Positions 41,892 through 50,393 of a stretch of DNA of 64,000 nucleotides are shown in pieces. Within the stretch, counting starts at the first letter, position 1. Every line of letters begins with the position of its first letter. The position numbers were made by a program, and so were the translations under genes. The notes beneath the pieces were generated by a model. It was given only the letters and a program-made list of their open reading frames with translations, was not told the origin of the DNA and did no database searches. The DNA lies in contig NZ_JACBZU010000001.1 of the NCBI RefSeq assembly GCF_013407935.1, positions 124,001 through 188,000 of the forward strand, read 5' to 3'. Source of the DNA: Allomuricauda sp. ARW1Y1. Lineage in GTDB: Bacteria; Bacteroidota; Bacteroidia; Flavobacteriales; Flavobacteriaceae.

Positions 41892-42422
41892 TTATTTGCT
41901 TAACGCTTCGATCAACTCGGCTTTCTTCATAGAAGAGTACCCGCTGATTTCTTTGGCTTTTGCCATTTCCTTCAATTCAGCAACCGTTTTGGAACCTAAA
42001 TCCTCAGTCGCCTTTGGAGCTTCTTTCTTTGGGGCTTCCGCTTTTTTCTCTGCTTTTGGTTCAGCAGCTGGTTTTGCTTCAGCTTTTGCTTTGGCAGCTT
42101 TCTTAGCGCCTTTCGCTACAATGCTTTCCACAACGATTTCGGTCAAATACTGTCTGTGACCGTTTTTCTTTTGGTAACCCTTACGTCTTTTCTTTTTAAA
42201 GACGATTACCTTATCTCCCTTAAGGTGCTTTACTACTTTGGCTTCAACAGCCGCACCTTCTATGACCGGGGCGCCAATGGTTACGTTACCACCATCTTCC
42301 AAAAGAAGGACCTTGTCAAAAGTGACCTTGCCACCTTCTTCCTCTTGCAAACGATGAACGTACACTTTTTGGTCTTTTGCAACTTTAAACTGCTGCCCTG
42401 CCATCTCTACAATTGCGTACAT
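41892..42422 (-). CDS. rplU: 50S ribosomal protein L21 with C-terminal extension
   Basis: 176 residues against about 103 for most L21. Residues 1-105 are L21 (MYAIVEMAGQQFKVAKDQKV; KKRRKGYQKKNGHRQ). The extra ~70 residues begin with a low-complexity alanine/lysine/glutamate linker (about 112-140) and end in a compact helical segment (LGSKTVAELKEMAKAKEISG) that resembles a SAP or Rho-N-like nucleic-acid-binding module. First gene of rplU-rpmA, transcribed from a consensus promoter. Confidence 0.96.
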   Translation of the reverse strand: MYAIVEMAGQQFKVAKDQKVYVHRLQEEEGGKVTFDKVLLLEDGGNVTIGAPVIEGAAVEAKVVKHLKGDKVIVFKKKRRKGYQKKNGHRQYLTEIVVESIVAKGAKKAAKAKAEAKPAAEPKAEKKAEAPKKEAPKATEDLGSKTVAELKEMAKAKEISGYSSMKKAELIEALSK

Positions 42423-42473
42423 AATGCGTTAATTAGATTAAAAATTCTTTCGCTTTGTCAAAATTAGCGGGTG

Positions 42474-42503
42474 CAAATATACTGCTAAATCCTTAATCTA
42501 CAA
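42474..42503 (-). promoter_or_regulatory. Full consensus promoter of rplU-rpmA
   Basis: On the minus strand TTG (42501-42503), a 19-base spacer and TATATTTG (42474-42481): the ideal Bacteroidota promoter, 52 bases before the rplU ATG. Confidence 0.85.
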
Positions 42504-42517
42504 GTATTCTATTTGAT

Positions 42518-42973
42518 TTAACCCATTATTTTTTTGGAGTTGTTGCTGGTTTTGAACAATTGCATAAAGGAAAGCGTTAAAACCAAAGTTGTGGCAAACC
42601 CCATGATGGCCACCGTAAAAAAGACGATGCCCTCGAAGTTCTTATAATCACTGGACCAAGCGGTGGAAAGTTCCCCTAAAAAGGCACTGTCCAGCTCCGT
42701 GGCATAAAATGCAAAGAAAATGGTGAACAGCAAGGTGGCCACAAACCCTGTTGTGATACCTGCCGTAAACCCGCTCCCATACGTAAAGTTTTTACCTTTC
42801 CGCAGTTTGGTGTATTTAATGGTCTCATAAATCCCAAAACCCGTAATCACCCCATTGAACAGACTAAAAAAGACGTTCGTGTGCTTGCCCATTAACGCCA
42901 AAATCAAAAAATAGGCAATGAGCACCGCACTGGTGACAATTCCGAAACGGATTGGAAGGGTAATGTTTTTCAT
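42518..42973 (-). CDS. DUF4199 family membrane protein
   Basis: 151 residues with four hydrophobic helices (about 8-28, 35-50, 68-92, 115-142). The TYGSGFTAGITTGFVATLLF segment and overall length fit the DUF4199 family of Bacteroidota, of unknown function. Monocistronic; ends just before the rplU promoter. Confidence 0.8.
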   Translation of the reverse strand: MKNITLPIRFGIVTSAVLIAYFLILALMGKHTNVFFSLFNGVITGFGIYETIKYTKLRKGKNFTYGSGFTAGITTGFVATLLFTIFFAFYATELDSAFLGELSTAWSSDYKNFEGIVFFTVAIMGFATTLVLTLSFMQLFKTSNNSKKIMG

Positions 42974-43156
42974 AGTATTGTTTTTGGATTCATGTATTAA
43001 TTTACTGAATGTTTGCCAATTATGCTAAATTTTAAATCTAAAGACTTTTATAAAACTTCTGCCCACCCACAAAATATTTTATATTTTGCGTAACATCGAG
43101 CAAGAAATCGATACCAACCCCGTAGCAACATCAATTTTTAAATACTGACTATTACA

Positions 43157-44479
43157 ATGAAAAAACATTTGTTTTCTGCATGGCTCATGCTCTTTGGAGC
43201 GACCACGCTTTCTGCACAGGAAGTCGTTTTTGAAGAGTATGACCTGGACAATGGGCTTCACGTTATCCTACATCAGGACAATGGCGCCCCAGTAGTGACC
43301 ACATCGGTAATGTACCATGTGGGATCCAAGGACGAGGATCCCAACAAAACAGGTTTTGCCCACTTTTTTGAACATTTATTGTTCGAGGGTACCAAAAACA
43401 TCGAACGTGGTGAATGGGACCAAATCGTAGCTTCCAACGGGGGCAGGCACAACGCCAATACCTTTTTGGACCGCACCTATTATTATGAGGTGTTCCCATC
43501 CAACAGTTTGGAGGTAGGCCTTTGGCTGGAATCGGAGCGATTGCTGCATCCCATTATAGGCCAAGTGGGGGTCGATACCCAAAAAGAAGTGGTACAGGAA
43601 GAAAGAAGGCTCAGAACGGACAATGCTCCTTACGGTGCCTTTTTTGAGCAAATCCTGAAAAATCTCTACACCGAACATCCATACCGTTGGGGCGTTATCG
43701 GGTCGTTGGACCATTTGGCCAGCGCCACTTTGGATGATTTCAAGAAATTCAACAAAACCTATTACGTGCCCAACAATGCCGTTTTGGTGGTAGCTGGTGA
43801 TTTTGATACCGAAAAGACCAAAAAAATGATTCAAGATTACTTTGGCCCTATCCCTAGAGGCGCCGAAATTCAGCGACCCAACGTAAAGGAAGAGCCCATC
43901 ACCACCACAAAATTTGCCAAGTATTACGACCCCAATATCCAAATCCCAGCCATCTTATTGGCTTACCGGACTCCTGGGCAAGGTCAGCGCGATGCCTATG
44001 TAATCAACATGATCTCTACCTATTTGAGTGACGGGGAAAGCTCCAAACTTTACAAGAAACTGGTGGACGAGAAAAAAATGGCATTACAAATACTATCGGT
44101 ACCTGTGGATGCGGAAGATTACAGCTCTTACATTGTTGGAGGACTTCCCGTGGGAGACAATTCCATCCAGGACATCAAAAAGGAAATCGATGAGGAAATC
44201 CTAAAGCTTCAGATGGAGCTCATTTCTGAAAAGGATTACCAAAAACTCCAGAACAAGTTCGAAAACCAATTTGTAAATGCCAACAGCAGTGTTGAGGGCA
44301 TTGCCAATTCCTTGGCCGAAAACTACATGCTCAAGGACGACACCAACCTCATCAACACGGAAATCGACATTTACCGCTCCATTACCCGAGAGGAAATCAT
44401 GGAAGTGGCCAAAAAATATTTGAAGGTGAACCAACGCTTGGAGTTGGAATATTTACCAGAACAAAAAGACGCTAATTAA
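43157..44479 (+). CDS. M16 zinc peptidase, catalytic subunit
   Basis: 440 residues. Signal peptide ends near TTLSAQ (residue 21). The inverted zinc motif HFFEH (residues 69-73) and the downstream EVVQEERR glutamate give a complete M16 zinc site. The C-terminal half lacks the R-Y pair found in single-chain or R/Y subunits (the region reads YKKLVDEKKMALQI). Located one base before a second M16 gene that has the opposite set of features; the two should form a periplasmic heteromeric peptidase. Confidence 0.93.
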   Translation: MKKHLFSAWLMLFGATTLSAQEVVFEEYDLDNGLHVILHQDNGAPVVTTSVMYHVGSKDEDPNKTGFAHFFEHLLFEGTKNIERGEWDQIVASNGGRHNANTFLDRTYYYEVFPSNSLEVGLWLESERLLHPIIGQVGVDTQKEVVQEERRLRTDNAPYGAFFEQILKNLYTEHPYRWGVIGSLDHLASATLDDFKKFNKTYYVPNNAVLVVAGDFDTEKTKKMIQDYFGPIPRGAEIQRPNVKEEPITTTKFAKYYDPNIQIPAILLAYRTPGQGQRDAYVINMISTYLSDGESSKLYKKLVDEKKMALQILSVPVDAEDYSSYIVGGLPVGDNSIQDIKKEIDEEILKLQMELISEKDYQKLQNKFENQFVNANSSVEGIANSLAENYMLKDDTNLINTEIDIYRSITREEIMEVAKKYLKVNQRLELEYLPEQKDAN

Positions 44480-44480
44480 G

Positions 44481-46553
44481 ATGAAAAAGTATTTAGTTTT
44501 GACCGTGCTGTCGCTTTTCATGACAGCATCGTACGCACAAATAGACCGAAGCACACAGCCCAAACCAGGCCCAGCTCCCAAAATCAACCTGAAAGATCCT
44601 GCCCGTTTTGAATTGAAGAACGGCCTGAAAGTACTGGTGGTGGAAAACCATAAATTGCCAAGGGTGCGTGTACAGCTCTCGATTGACAACCCTCCCATTA
44701 TGGAAGGGGACAAAGCAGGTCTTTCCGCACTCACGGCGAGCATGATGGGAAAAGGATCCAAAAACATCCCAAAAGATGAATTCTACGAAGAAGTGGATTT
44801 TTTGGGCGCAACAGTGTTTATAGGTGACCAAAGTGCCTTTGCCAGCTCCTTGTCCAAATATTTTCCAAGAATTTTGGAACTGATGGCAGATGCTGCCCTT
44901 AACCCGAACTTTCTTCCCGAAGAGTTTGATAAGGAAAAGGAAAAAATCATCACAGCGATCAAATCCGAAGAAAAAGACGTTTCCGCGGTGGCAGACCGAG
45001 TGCAATTGGCCCTTGCCTACGGAAAAAATCATCCTTTTGGTGAATTTATGACAGAGGAAACGGTGAACAATGTTACCCTAGCGGATGTTGAGCAATTTTA
45101 TCGTTCCTATTTTGTGCCCGCCAATGCCTATTTGGTGGTCATCGGGGATGTGGAATTCGAAAACGTAAAAGAATTGGTGACCAAGGCGTTCACTCCTTGG
45201 TCGAAAGCGGCTCCGCCTTCCTTCACCTATTCCGACCCCAAAGATGTGCAGTACACGCAGATCAACTTTGTGGATATGCCCAATGCCGTACAGTCCGAAG
45301 TGGCCGTGCAGAACATCACCGATCTGAAAATGAAGGACGAAGATTATCTGGATGCCTTGTTGGCCAACCGAATCTTGGGCGGCGGCGGACAGGCCCGATT
45401 GTTCAAAAACCTACGTGAGGACAAAGGATACACATACGGTTCGTACTCTGGCATCAGGGCGAACAAATACAGCCCTATGCGATTTAATGCCTATGCACAG
45501 GTAAGGAATGCGGTGACCGACAGTTCCGTAGTTGAAATTTTAAAGGAAATCGACAAAATTACTACCGAACCCGTATCCGATGAAGAGCTGGCCAATGCCA
45601 AGGCAAAATACGCCGGAAGCTTCGTTATGGCACTTGAAAAGCCCGAAACAGTGGCGGAATATGCCCTGAACATCGAAACAGAGGACCTTCCAAAGGATTT
45701 TTACGAGACCTATTTGGAACGATTGGACGCTATTACCAAAGAGGATGTGCTCCAAGCTGCCCAAAAGCATTTCTCCACTACAAACGCCAGAGTGGTGGTC
45801 ACTGGAAAAGGAAGCGATGTATTGGAAAATTTGGAAAAAGTGACCTTTAAGGGCAAAGACGTTCCCGTGTTGTATTTTGATAAATATGCAAACAAGACAG
45901 AAAAGCCCGATTACAATGCTGCAGTTCCCGAAGGAATGGATGCGAAAACAGTACTCGAAAACTACATCCAAGCGATTGGAGGCAAAGCCAAGCTTGAAGG
46001 GGTAGAATCGTATTCCATGGTGGCCGAAGCAGAGATGCAGGGCATGAAACTGGAACTGGAGATGAAGAAAACAGCTCAGGACCAATTCATGCAAAATGTG
46101 AAAGTGCAGGGAAATTCCATGCAAAAACAAGTGTTGGATGGCGATAGTGGTTATATGGTAGTGCAGGGCCAACGCAAGGACCTTTCCCCAGAAGAGATTT
46201 CCAAGATCAAGGAAGAATCAGCCGCGTTCCCCGAACTTAACTATTTGGCCGCAGGTGATGTTTCCTTGGAAGGGATAGAGCCCGTGGGCGATAAAAAAGC
46301 ATACAAATTAAAGATTAGTGACAACAAAACGGCTTTTTATGACGTAGAGACCGGGCTTAAAGTTCAAGAAATCAACACTCAAGAGATGCAAGGCCAACAA
46401 ATGACCAGCACTCTAGGCTATGGTGATTACCAAGAAGTTTCCGGCATCAAGTTCCCGTTTAAGTTGATGCAAAGCATGGGGCCCCAAAACTTTGAGTTTC
46501 TTGTGAAGGAAATCAAAGTAAATGAGGGGGTAGATGCCTCGGATTTTAAATAA
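44481..46553 (+). CDS. M16 peptidase, non-zinc R/Y subunit with lipoprotein-sorting-like domain
   Basis: 690 residues. Signal peptide to about residue 20. The zinc motif position reads ALTAS (83-87) instead of HxxEH, so it cannot bind zinc there, but FKNLREDKGYTYGSYSG keeps the R-Y substrate-binding pair. After the M16 region (about 30-460) comes a further ~200-residue domain (NYIQAIGGKAKLEGVESY onward) resembling the LolA/LppX-type fold. It follows the catalytic subunit by one base and ends at a strong terminator. Confidence 0.92.
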   Translation: MKKYLVLTVLSLFMTASYAQIDRSTQPKPGPAPKINLKDPARFELKNGLKVLVVENHKLPRVRVQLSIDNPPIMEGDKAGLSALTASMMGKGSKNIPKDEFYEEVDFLGATVFIGDQSAFASSLSKYFPRILELMADAALNPNFLPEEFDKEKEKIITAIKSEEKDVSAVADRVQLALAYGKNHPFGEFMTEETVNNVTLADVEQFYRSYFVPANAYLVVIGDVEFENVKELVTKAFTPWSKAAPPSFTYSDPKDVQYTQINFVDMPNAVQSEVAVQNITDLKMKDEDYLDALLANRILGGGGQARLFKNLREDKGYTYGSYSGIRANKYSPMRFNAYAQVRNAVTDSSVVEILKEIDKITTEPVSDEELANAKAKYAGSFVMALEKPETVAEYALNIETEDLPKDFYETYLERLDAITKEDVLQAAQKHFSTTNARVVVTGKGSDVLENLEKVTFKGKDVPVLYFDKYANKTEKPDYNAAVPEGMDAKTVLENYIQAIGGKAKLEGVESYSMVAEAEMQGMKLELEMKKTAQDQFMQNVKVQGNSMQKQVLDGDSGYMVVQGQRKDLSPEEISKIKEESAAFPELNYLAAGDVSLEGIEPVGDKKAYKLKISDNKTAFYDVETGLKVQEINTQEMQGQQMTSTLGYGDYQEVSGIKFPFKLMQSMGPQNFEFLVKEIKVNEGVDASDFK

Positions 46554-46570
46554 AAAACAGTCCCTTACAA

Positions 46571-46599
46571 AAAAAGGCGCTCCAGTGGAGCGCCTTTTT
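46571..46599. terminator. Terminator between the M16 pair and the copper-type receptor
   Basis: AAAAAGGCGCTCC and GGAGCGCCTTTTT with an AGT loop; works for both convergent units. Confidence 0.9.
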
Positions 46600-46614
46600 A
46601 GTTTTGGGAAAGGA

Positions 46615-48729
46615 CTAAAAACTATATTGAATAAAGGCAGAAAGATTTCTTCCCGGGTCGTTGATCGGTACTCTGCCAAAATCCGCTTGGTTTACAAATG
46701 AAAAATTCAAGTGGTTGTTATAGGTTGTATCAAAAACGTTGGATGCAGCTACCCCAACGGTTAGGTGTTCAAAAGGTTTTGCACCAAAGCGAAGGTCCAA
46801 CACCCCGTATCCATCCGTGACCTGCTCCCCGAAGGAAAGCGCAATGTTCGATTGTTCCGAAGTGAGGGTGTAGGTGGCTTTGGCCCATATGGTTTCCTTT
46901 TCAAAATCGAGATTAAAGCGGGTCACCAAAGGTGGCGTTAAGGGCAAAGATTCGTTCAGATCTTGGTTTTTGGCATACACATAAGCCAATTCTGTTTTAA
47001 AACTAAAATCCTGCAAAAAAGCCAACTCGGCAAACAGTTCAAATCCCGTTTTATAGGCACTTTCCAAATTGGTGAATCTTTTTACCGCTGTTGGTTCCGC
47101 CATGGGCATATATTTTTTGTCCAATTCGGGGTCGATAACTGCCACGATGTAGTTTCCGTAATCCGAATAATAAACGGAAGCCCCAAAATCCAATCGATTC
47201 AGCGCATAGCCCTCAAAATCGGTATTGCCCTTTACGCCCAATTCAAACTGATTGTTCACCTCGGCATCCAAGAAAGGGTTGCCCACATATTCGAAAGGGT
47301 CTTGCCCCACGGTAAAATGGTTGATGAAACGCTCAATCATGTTGGCGGAACGCACTCCTCTTCCAAAGGCCAATTCAAACAGTAAATGCGATGAAGCCAT
47401 ATACTTTACCGAAGCCGTAGTGCTGATATTGTGTTCGGTGCGGGTGTCCAAGTTAGGGTATTCGGCTACAAAATCATCCGAAGGGGAATCGGTTCGGGAA
47501 CGGACCATATCATACCTGGCCCCAACATTCAACAACAGTTTTTGACTCAAGGGATACTTGCCCTCCACAAACGCTCCATAATCCTCAATTTGGGAATCCT
47601 GCCAAACCTCATCCACAAATTCCATGGGCATGGGTAGCGGGTTCCCTGTCATCATGTTCATTTTTACCAAGCGGGTCCTGTTCCCTGTTCTTCCGACCGA
47701 AAAGGCATCAATCCCAGTGTACAATTTAACATCCTCAGCGGGTCTCCATTCCAACTCCATCCTTCCACCCACTGTGGTCGCATCCACTTCGGACACTGCC
47801 TCGGTCATCATAAAGCTCGGACGCAACTCGTTGGTCATCACGTGGTCGACCCTGGAACGGTACACCTTGGCGCTCAGCGTCCGCAAACCATCAGAAATAT
47901 TATCCAATTTATAATCCAAAGAGAGTACGTTGGAATCGTCGATTTCGGTATCCATGGGTAATCCTGCGTGCAATACATCCCTTCCGAACGACTGCCGGAA
48001 TCCTAATTGGATCCTTTGGTTGTCGGTTGGGTTGTATCCGACCTGAACTCCGTAATCCGTGCTTTTGAAAGAAGATGGTATTTCGTTGCCGTCACCATCC
48101 ACATAGTTGCCAAAATCACGTAGCCCAAAATTAAGGTTGGCATCGAACTGCTCACCCACATATTTAACATTGGCAAAACTGGTTATGGCGTTACCGTTGT
48201 TCTCACCCCCAAAGTTTACCTTGCCATGGTACCCTTTTTCCTGTTTCTCCACTTCTTGCGTGACCAGATTCACGATACCTCCAAAGGTGGGGCCATACCT
48301 AAAGGTATAGGGGCCCTTTACCACTTCCACACGTTCAATCTCTTCCGGTATTACATGGGTGGTTATAGGGTCCATTCGGTTGGGGCAAGCGTGCATCACC
48401 TTGGTTCCACCATTGAACTGCACGTTCAACTGCTCATATTGGGTCGCCCTAAAGGAAGGGTCCATGGCATAATTGCCCCGTTTGATAAGGTTGAAGCCAT
48501 TAATGTCCTTAAAAAGGTCGGCCACATTTTTGGATTGGACTATCTTTTTTTCCTGTTCGCTCTTAAAGGCCGAAAAAACGGGGTCTGACTTTCTTTTTCC
48601 TTGTACCAATACTTCGTCCAGTTGTACCGGTTTTCTTTCGAGGGAATCCTGAGTGTTGGACTGTTGCGCATAGGACACAGCTGTCCCGAAAAGCAAAACA
48701 CTAAGTTTTGCCATTGTACTTGTATTCAT
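46615..48729 (-). CDS. Copper TonB-dependent receptor (NosA/OprC-like)
   Basis: 704-residue outer-membrane receptor. Signal peptide to about residue 21, TonB-box region LDEVLVQGKRK, plug, barrel ending AFIQYSF. It contains the copper-binding pattern of OprC/NosA: CPNRM (Cys115-Met119, CxxxM) in the plug and HVM (His296-Met298, HxM) in the barrel. NosA supplies copper for nitrous oxide reductase in denitrifiers. It is the second gene of an operon with a small cysteine/methionine-rich membrane protein, behind a Crp/Fnr-type site; a short hairpin (TCGGTAG/CTACCGA, 48758-48778) lies between the two genes. Confidence 0.88.
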   Translation of the reverse strand: MNTSTMAKLSVLLFGTAVSYAQQSNTQDSLERKPVQLDEVLVQGKRKSDPVFSAFKSEQEKKIVQSKNVADLFKDINGFNLIKRGNYAMDPSFRATQYEQLNVQFNGGTKVMHACPNRMDPITTHVIPEEIERVEVVKGPYTFRYGPTFGGIVNLVTQEVEKQEKGYHGKVNFGGENNGNAITSFANVKYVGEQFDANLNFGLRDFGNYVDGDGNEIPSSFKSTDYGVQVGYNPTDNQRIQLGFRQSFGRDVLHAGLPMDTEIDDSNVLSLDYKLDNISDGLRTLSAKVYRSRVDHVMTNELRPSFMMTEAVSEVDATTVGGRMELEWRPAEDVKLYTGIDAFSVGRTGNRTRLVKMNMMTGNPLPMPMEFVDEVWQDSQIEDYGAFVEGKYPLSQKLLLNVGARYDMVRSRTDSPSDDFVAEYPNLDTRTEHNISTTASVKYMASSHLLFELAFGRGVRSANMIERFINHFTVGQDPFEYVGNPFLDAEVNNQFELGVKGNTDFEGYALNRLDFGASVYYSDYGNYIVAVIDPELDKKYMPMAEPTAVKRFTNLESAYKTGFELFAELAFLQDFSFKTELAYVYAKNQDLNESLPLTPPLVTRFNLDFEKETIWAKATYTLTSEQSNIALSFGEQVTDGYGVLDLRFGAKPFEHLTVGVAASNVFDTTYNNHLNFSFVNQADFGRVPINDPGRNLSAFIQYSF

Positions 48730-48791
48730 TTTGATTTTGATTTAAGATTATACATGTTCGGTAGGGTTTGACTACCGATTCGTGGGGCATC

Positions 48792-49184
48792 TTAAATCAT
48801 TGGAGGCTTTATAAGCCTTGGGGTATAGTGATAGGTATATAGGTCTACATACTGGACTGTATGTATTTCATGATTCTTTTCAGGACTCATACTGTAGCTG
48901 GGAAGAACTACAAAAAACACCAAAACCTCTTCCCAACCTATAATGGGCATGGGTTCATCATCTTCCGATTGTGCTTGGAGCATCTGCGCCAACATACATT
49001 TTCCATCGCAATTGAGTTCCGGTTTATCCTTGTTCTCGCAGAGTTGTTCAATAAAGCCTTCCCTATCCAAACTATAGTAAACATACATGGACGAAAACCG
49101 TAGGTTGCTAATCAGTATCATACCGATGAACAACAAGGCAATGCCAATTTTGTTGATGGTCCTATGTTGGGAGCTAGACTGCAC
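48792..49184 (-). CDS. Small Cys/Met-rich membrane protein of the copper operon
   Basis: 130 residues starting at a GTG (49182-49184). One N-terminal helix (about 13-29), then a soluble part with LCENKDKPELNCDGKCMLAQ (Cys49, Cys59, Cys63, Met64, Met68), a likely metal-binding patch exposed to the periplasm; the rest is rich in tyrosine, proline and methionine. No named family is known to me. It precedes the copper-type TonB receptor by 62 bases and probably helps bind or hand on copper; inferred from residues and context only. Confidence 0.72.
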   Translation of the reverse strand: MQSSSQHRTINKIGIALLFIGMILISNLRFSSMYVYYSLDREGFIEQLCENKDKPELNCDGKCMLAQMLQAQSEDDEPMPIIGWEEVLVFFVVLPSYSMSPEKNHEIHTVQYVDLYTYHYTPRLIKPPMI

Positions 49185-49212
49185 TTTTTGCCTTTTGACG
49201 TAAACTTTTTAG

Positions 49213-49220
49213 CAAAATTA
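49213..49220 (-). promoter_or_regulatory. -7 box of the copper receptor operon
   Basis: TAATTTTG on the minus strand, exact TAnnTTTG, 28 bases before the GTG start; no TTG at -33, as expected for an activator-dependent promoter. Confidence 0.6.
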
Positions 49221-49240
49221 GGTACTCTTTGTATTCCCTA

Positions 49241-49258
49241 ATGTGATAAAAGTCACAT
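49241..49258. promoter_or_regulatory. Crp/Fnr-type binding site upstream of the copper operon
   Basis: ATGTGA-TAAAAG-TCACAT: perfect 6-base inverted repeat with 6-base spacer, containing TGTGA-N6-TCACA. Its centre is about 42 bases upstream of the predicted transcription start of the copper receptor operon, the position used by class II activators. The neighbouring plus-strand promoter is over 100 bases away. Confidence 0.6.
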
Positions 49259-49355
49259 TTCGTCTTTTTTTAGGATAAAAATGTCTTTTTTTGTTTTATC
49301 TGTTCTGAAACCCAAAATTGTTCATTATTAACATTTATTAAAGTTCCCTTACTCT

Positions 49356-49383
49356 TTGGCTAAGCAATTCCTGTTTATTTTTG
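49356..49383 (+). promoter_or_regulatory. Promoter TTG-N17-TATTTTTG
   Basis: TTG at 49356-49358 and TATTTTTG at 49376-49383; places transcription start about 10 bases before the ATG at 49401 and argues against the longer upstream frame. Confidence 0.6.
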
Positions 49384-49400
49384 TGTTCAAATTCGAGATC

Positions 49401-49835
49401 ATGAAAAAATTTGTTTCCTATTTGGCTTTGGCCTGTCTATTGATCAGCACCTCCTGCAAAGAGGAGAAAAAGGCCCCCGAGGGTCCTACACAAATGGAAA
49501 AGGTGATGGCCATCCACGACGAGGTGATGCCCAAAATGAGCACCATTGGTAAATTGGTCGGTGAGCTTCGACCTAAGGTTGATTCTACAGAAGTTGGCCA
49601 ACAGTACGAAGAAGCTATGAAGGATCTGCAAGACGCCAACACTGCCATGATGGATTGGATGAAGGAGTTTGGTGATCGGTTCAACCACGACGAAATCATG
49701 AACGGCAAAGAACTTTCCGTAGAAAAGCAACAACTACTGGACGAGGAAGAGGAAAAAGTGAAGGTGGTAAAGGAAAAAATCAACGGTAGTATTGAACGTG
49801 CCCAGGCCCTGTTGGCCAAGGATACGTTGCAATAA
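49401..49835 (+). CDS. Hypothetical helical lipoprotein
   Basis: 144 residues. Lipoprotein signal with the lipid cysteine at residue 19 (LLISTSCKEE), then an all-helical, highly charged body (QYEEAMKDLQDANTAMMDWM; LLDEEEEKVKVVKEK), rich in methionine early on. Proteins like this are sometimes labelled viral A-type inclusion protein in flavobacterial genomes, a name without functional meaning. Convergent with gldD, whose stop codon directly abuts its own. Confidence 0.78.
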   Translation: MKKFVSYLALACLLISTSCKEEKKAPEGPTQMEKVMAIHDEVMPKMSTIGKLVGELRPKVDSTEVGQQYEEAMKDLQDANTAMMDWMKEFGDRFNHDEIMNGKELSVEKQQLLDEEEEKVKVVKEKINGSIERAQALLAKDTLQ

Positions 49836-50393
49836 CTATTCCTTCCATCGCAGGCTTTCCATAATCCTCCGGATATCGTTTTGGAGGTACATGGCCGCTG
49901 GCAGTATGGAGTCGTAGTTCGGTTTGGCGTAAAAATACAGTGACCCAGTCACAAAATGATCGGTACTGTCGGTCACATAAAATTGTGATTGGGAGGCGGC
50001 GTTGCCACTCACTTCGTAGAACATGCCATACACTCCATCTTCTTGGTTGATAAAGGGTTGTTCCACAATATTATCGGCCTTCACCACGTGTTCGTACGAC
50101 AATTTTTGGGCATCTACCAGTAAGGTGTCCAAATTTCCTTGAACGGGCTTATAGGTTAGGTAAATGGATCCTTTCATCATGGGATAGTCCAGTACAAGGG
50201 AACAATCCTTGTTTTCCTTGATATTGGACAGGCTGTTCTGGTCGAAGGTGTACACACAATCAGTATCCGCGGTTTGGTAGTCGGCCGTCGGATACTCCAA
50301 TCGGAGCATGGCTTTCGGTTTGGGCAGTACCTCCTCCTTACAACCAATCGAGAATATGGCGAGCGCCAAAAATAGGAACATCTTATGCTTCAT
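49836..50393 (-). CDS. gldD: Gliding motility lipoprotein GldD
   Basis: 185 residues. Lipoprotein signal (ALAIFSIGCKEE, cysteine 18), then PKAMLRLEYPTADYQ, a distinctive GldD feature, and the C-terminal DSILPAAMYLQNDIRRIMES. GldD is required for gliding in Flavobacterium and is placed with the envelope motility/type IX secretion proteins; its exact activity is unknown. Overlaps gldE by 11 bases, the normal gldE-gldD order. Confidence 0.93.
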   Translation of the reverse strand: MKHKMFLFLALAIFSIGCKEEVLPKPKAMLRLEYPTADYQTADTDCVYTFDQNSLSNIKENKDCSLVLDYPMMKGSIYLTYKPVQGNLDTLLVDAQKLSYEHVVKADNIVEQPFINQEDGVYGMFYEVSGNAASQSQFYVTDSTDHFVTGSLYFYAKPNYDSILPAAMYLQNDIRRIMESLRWKE

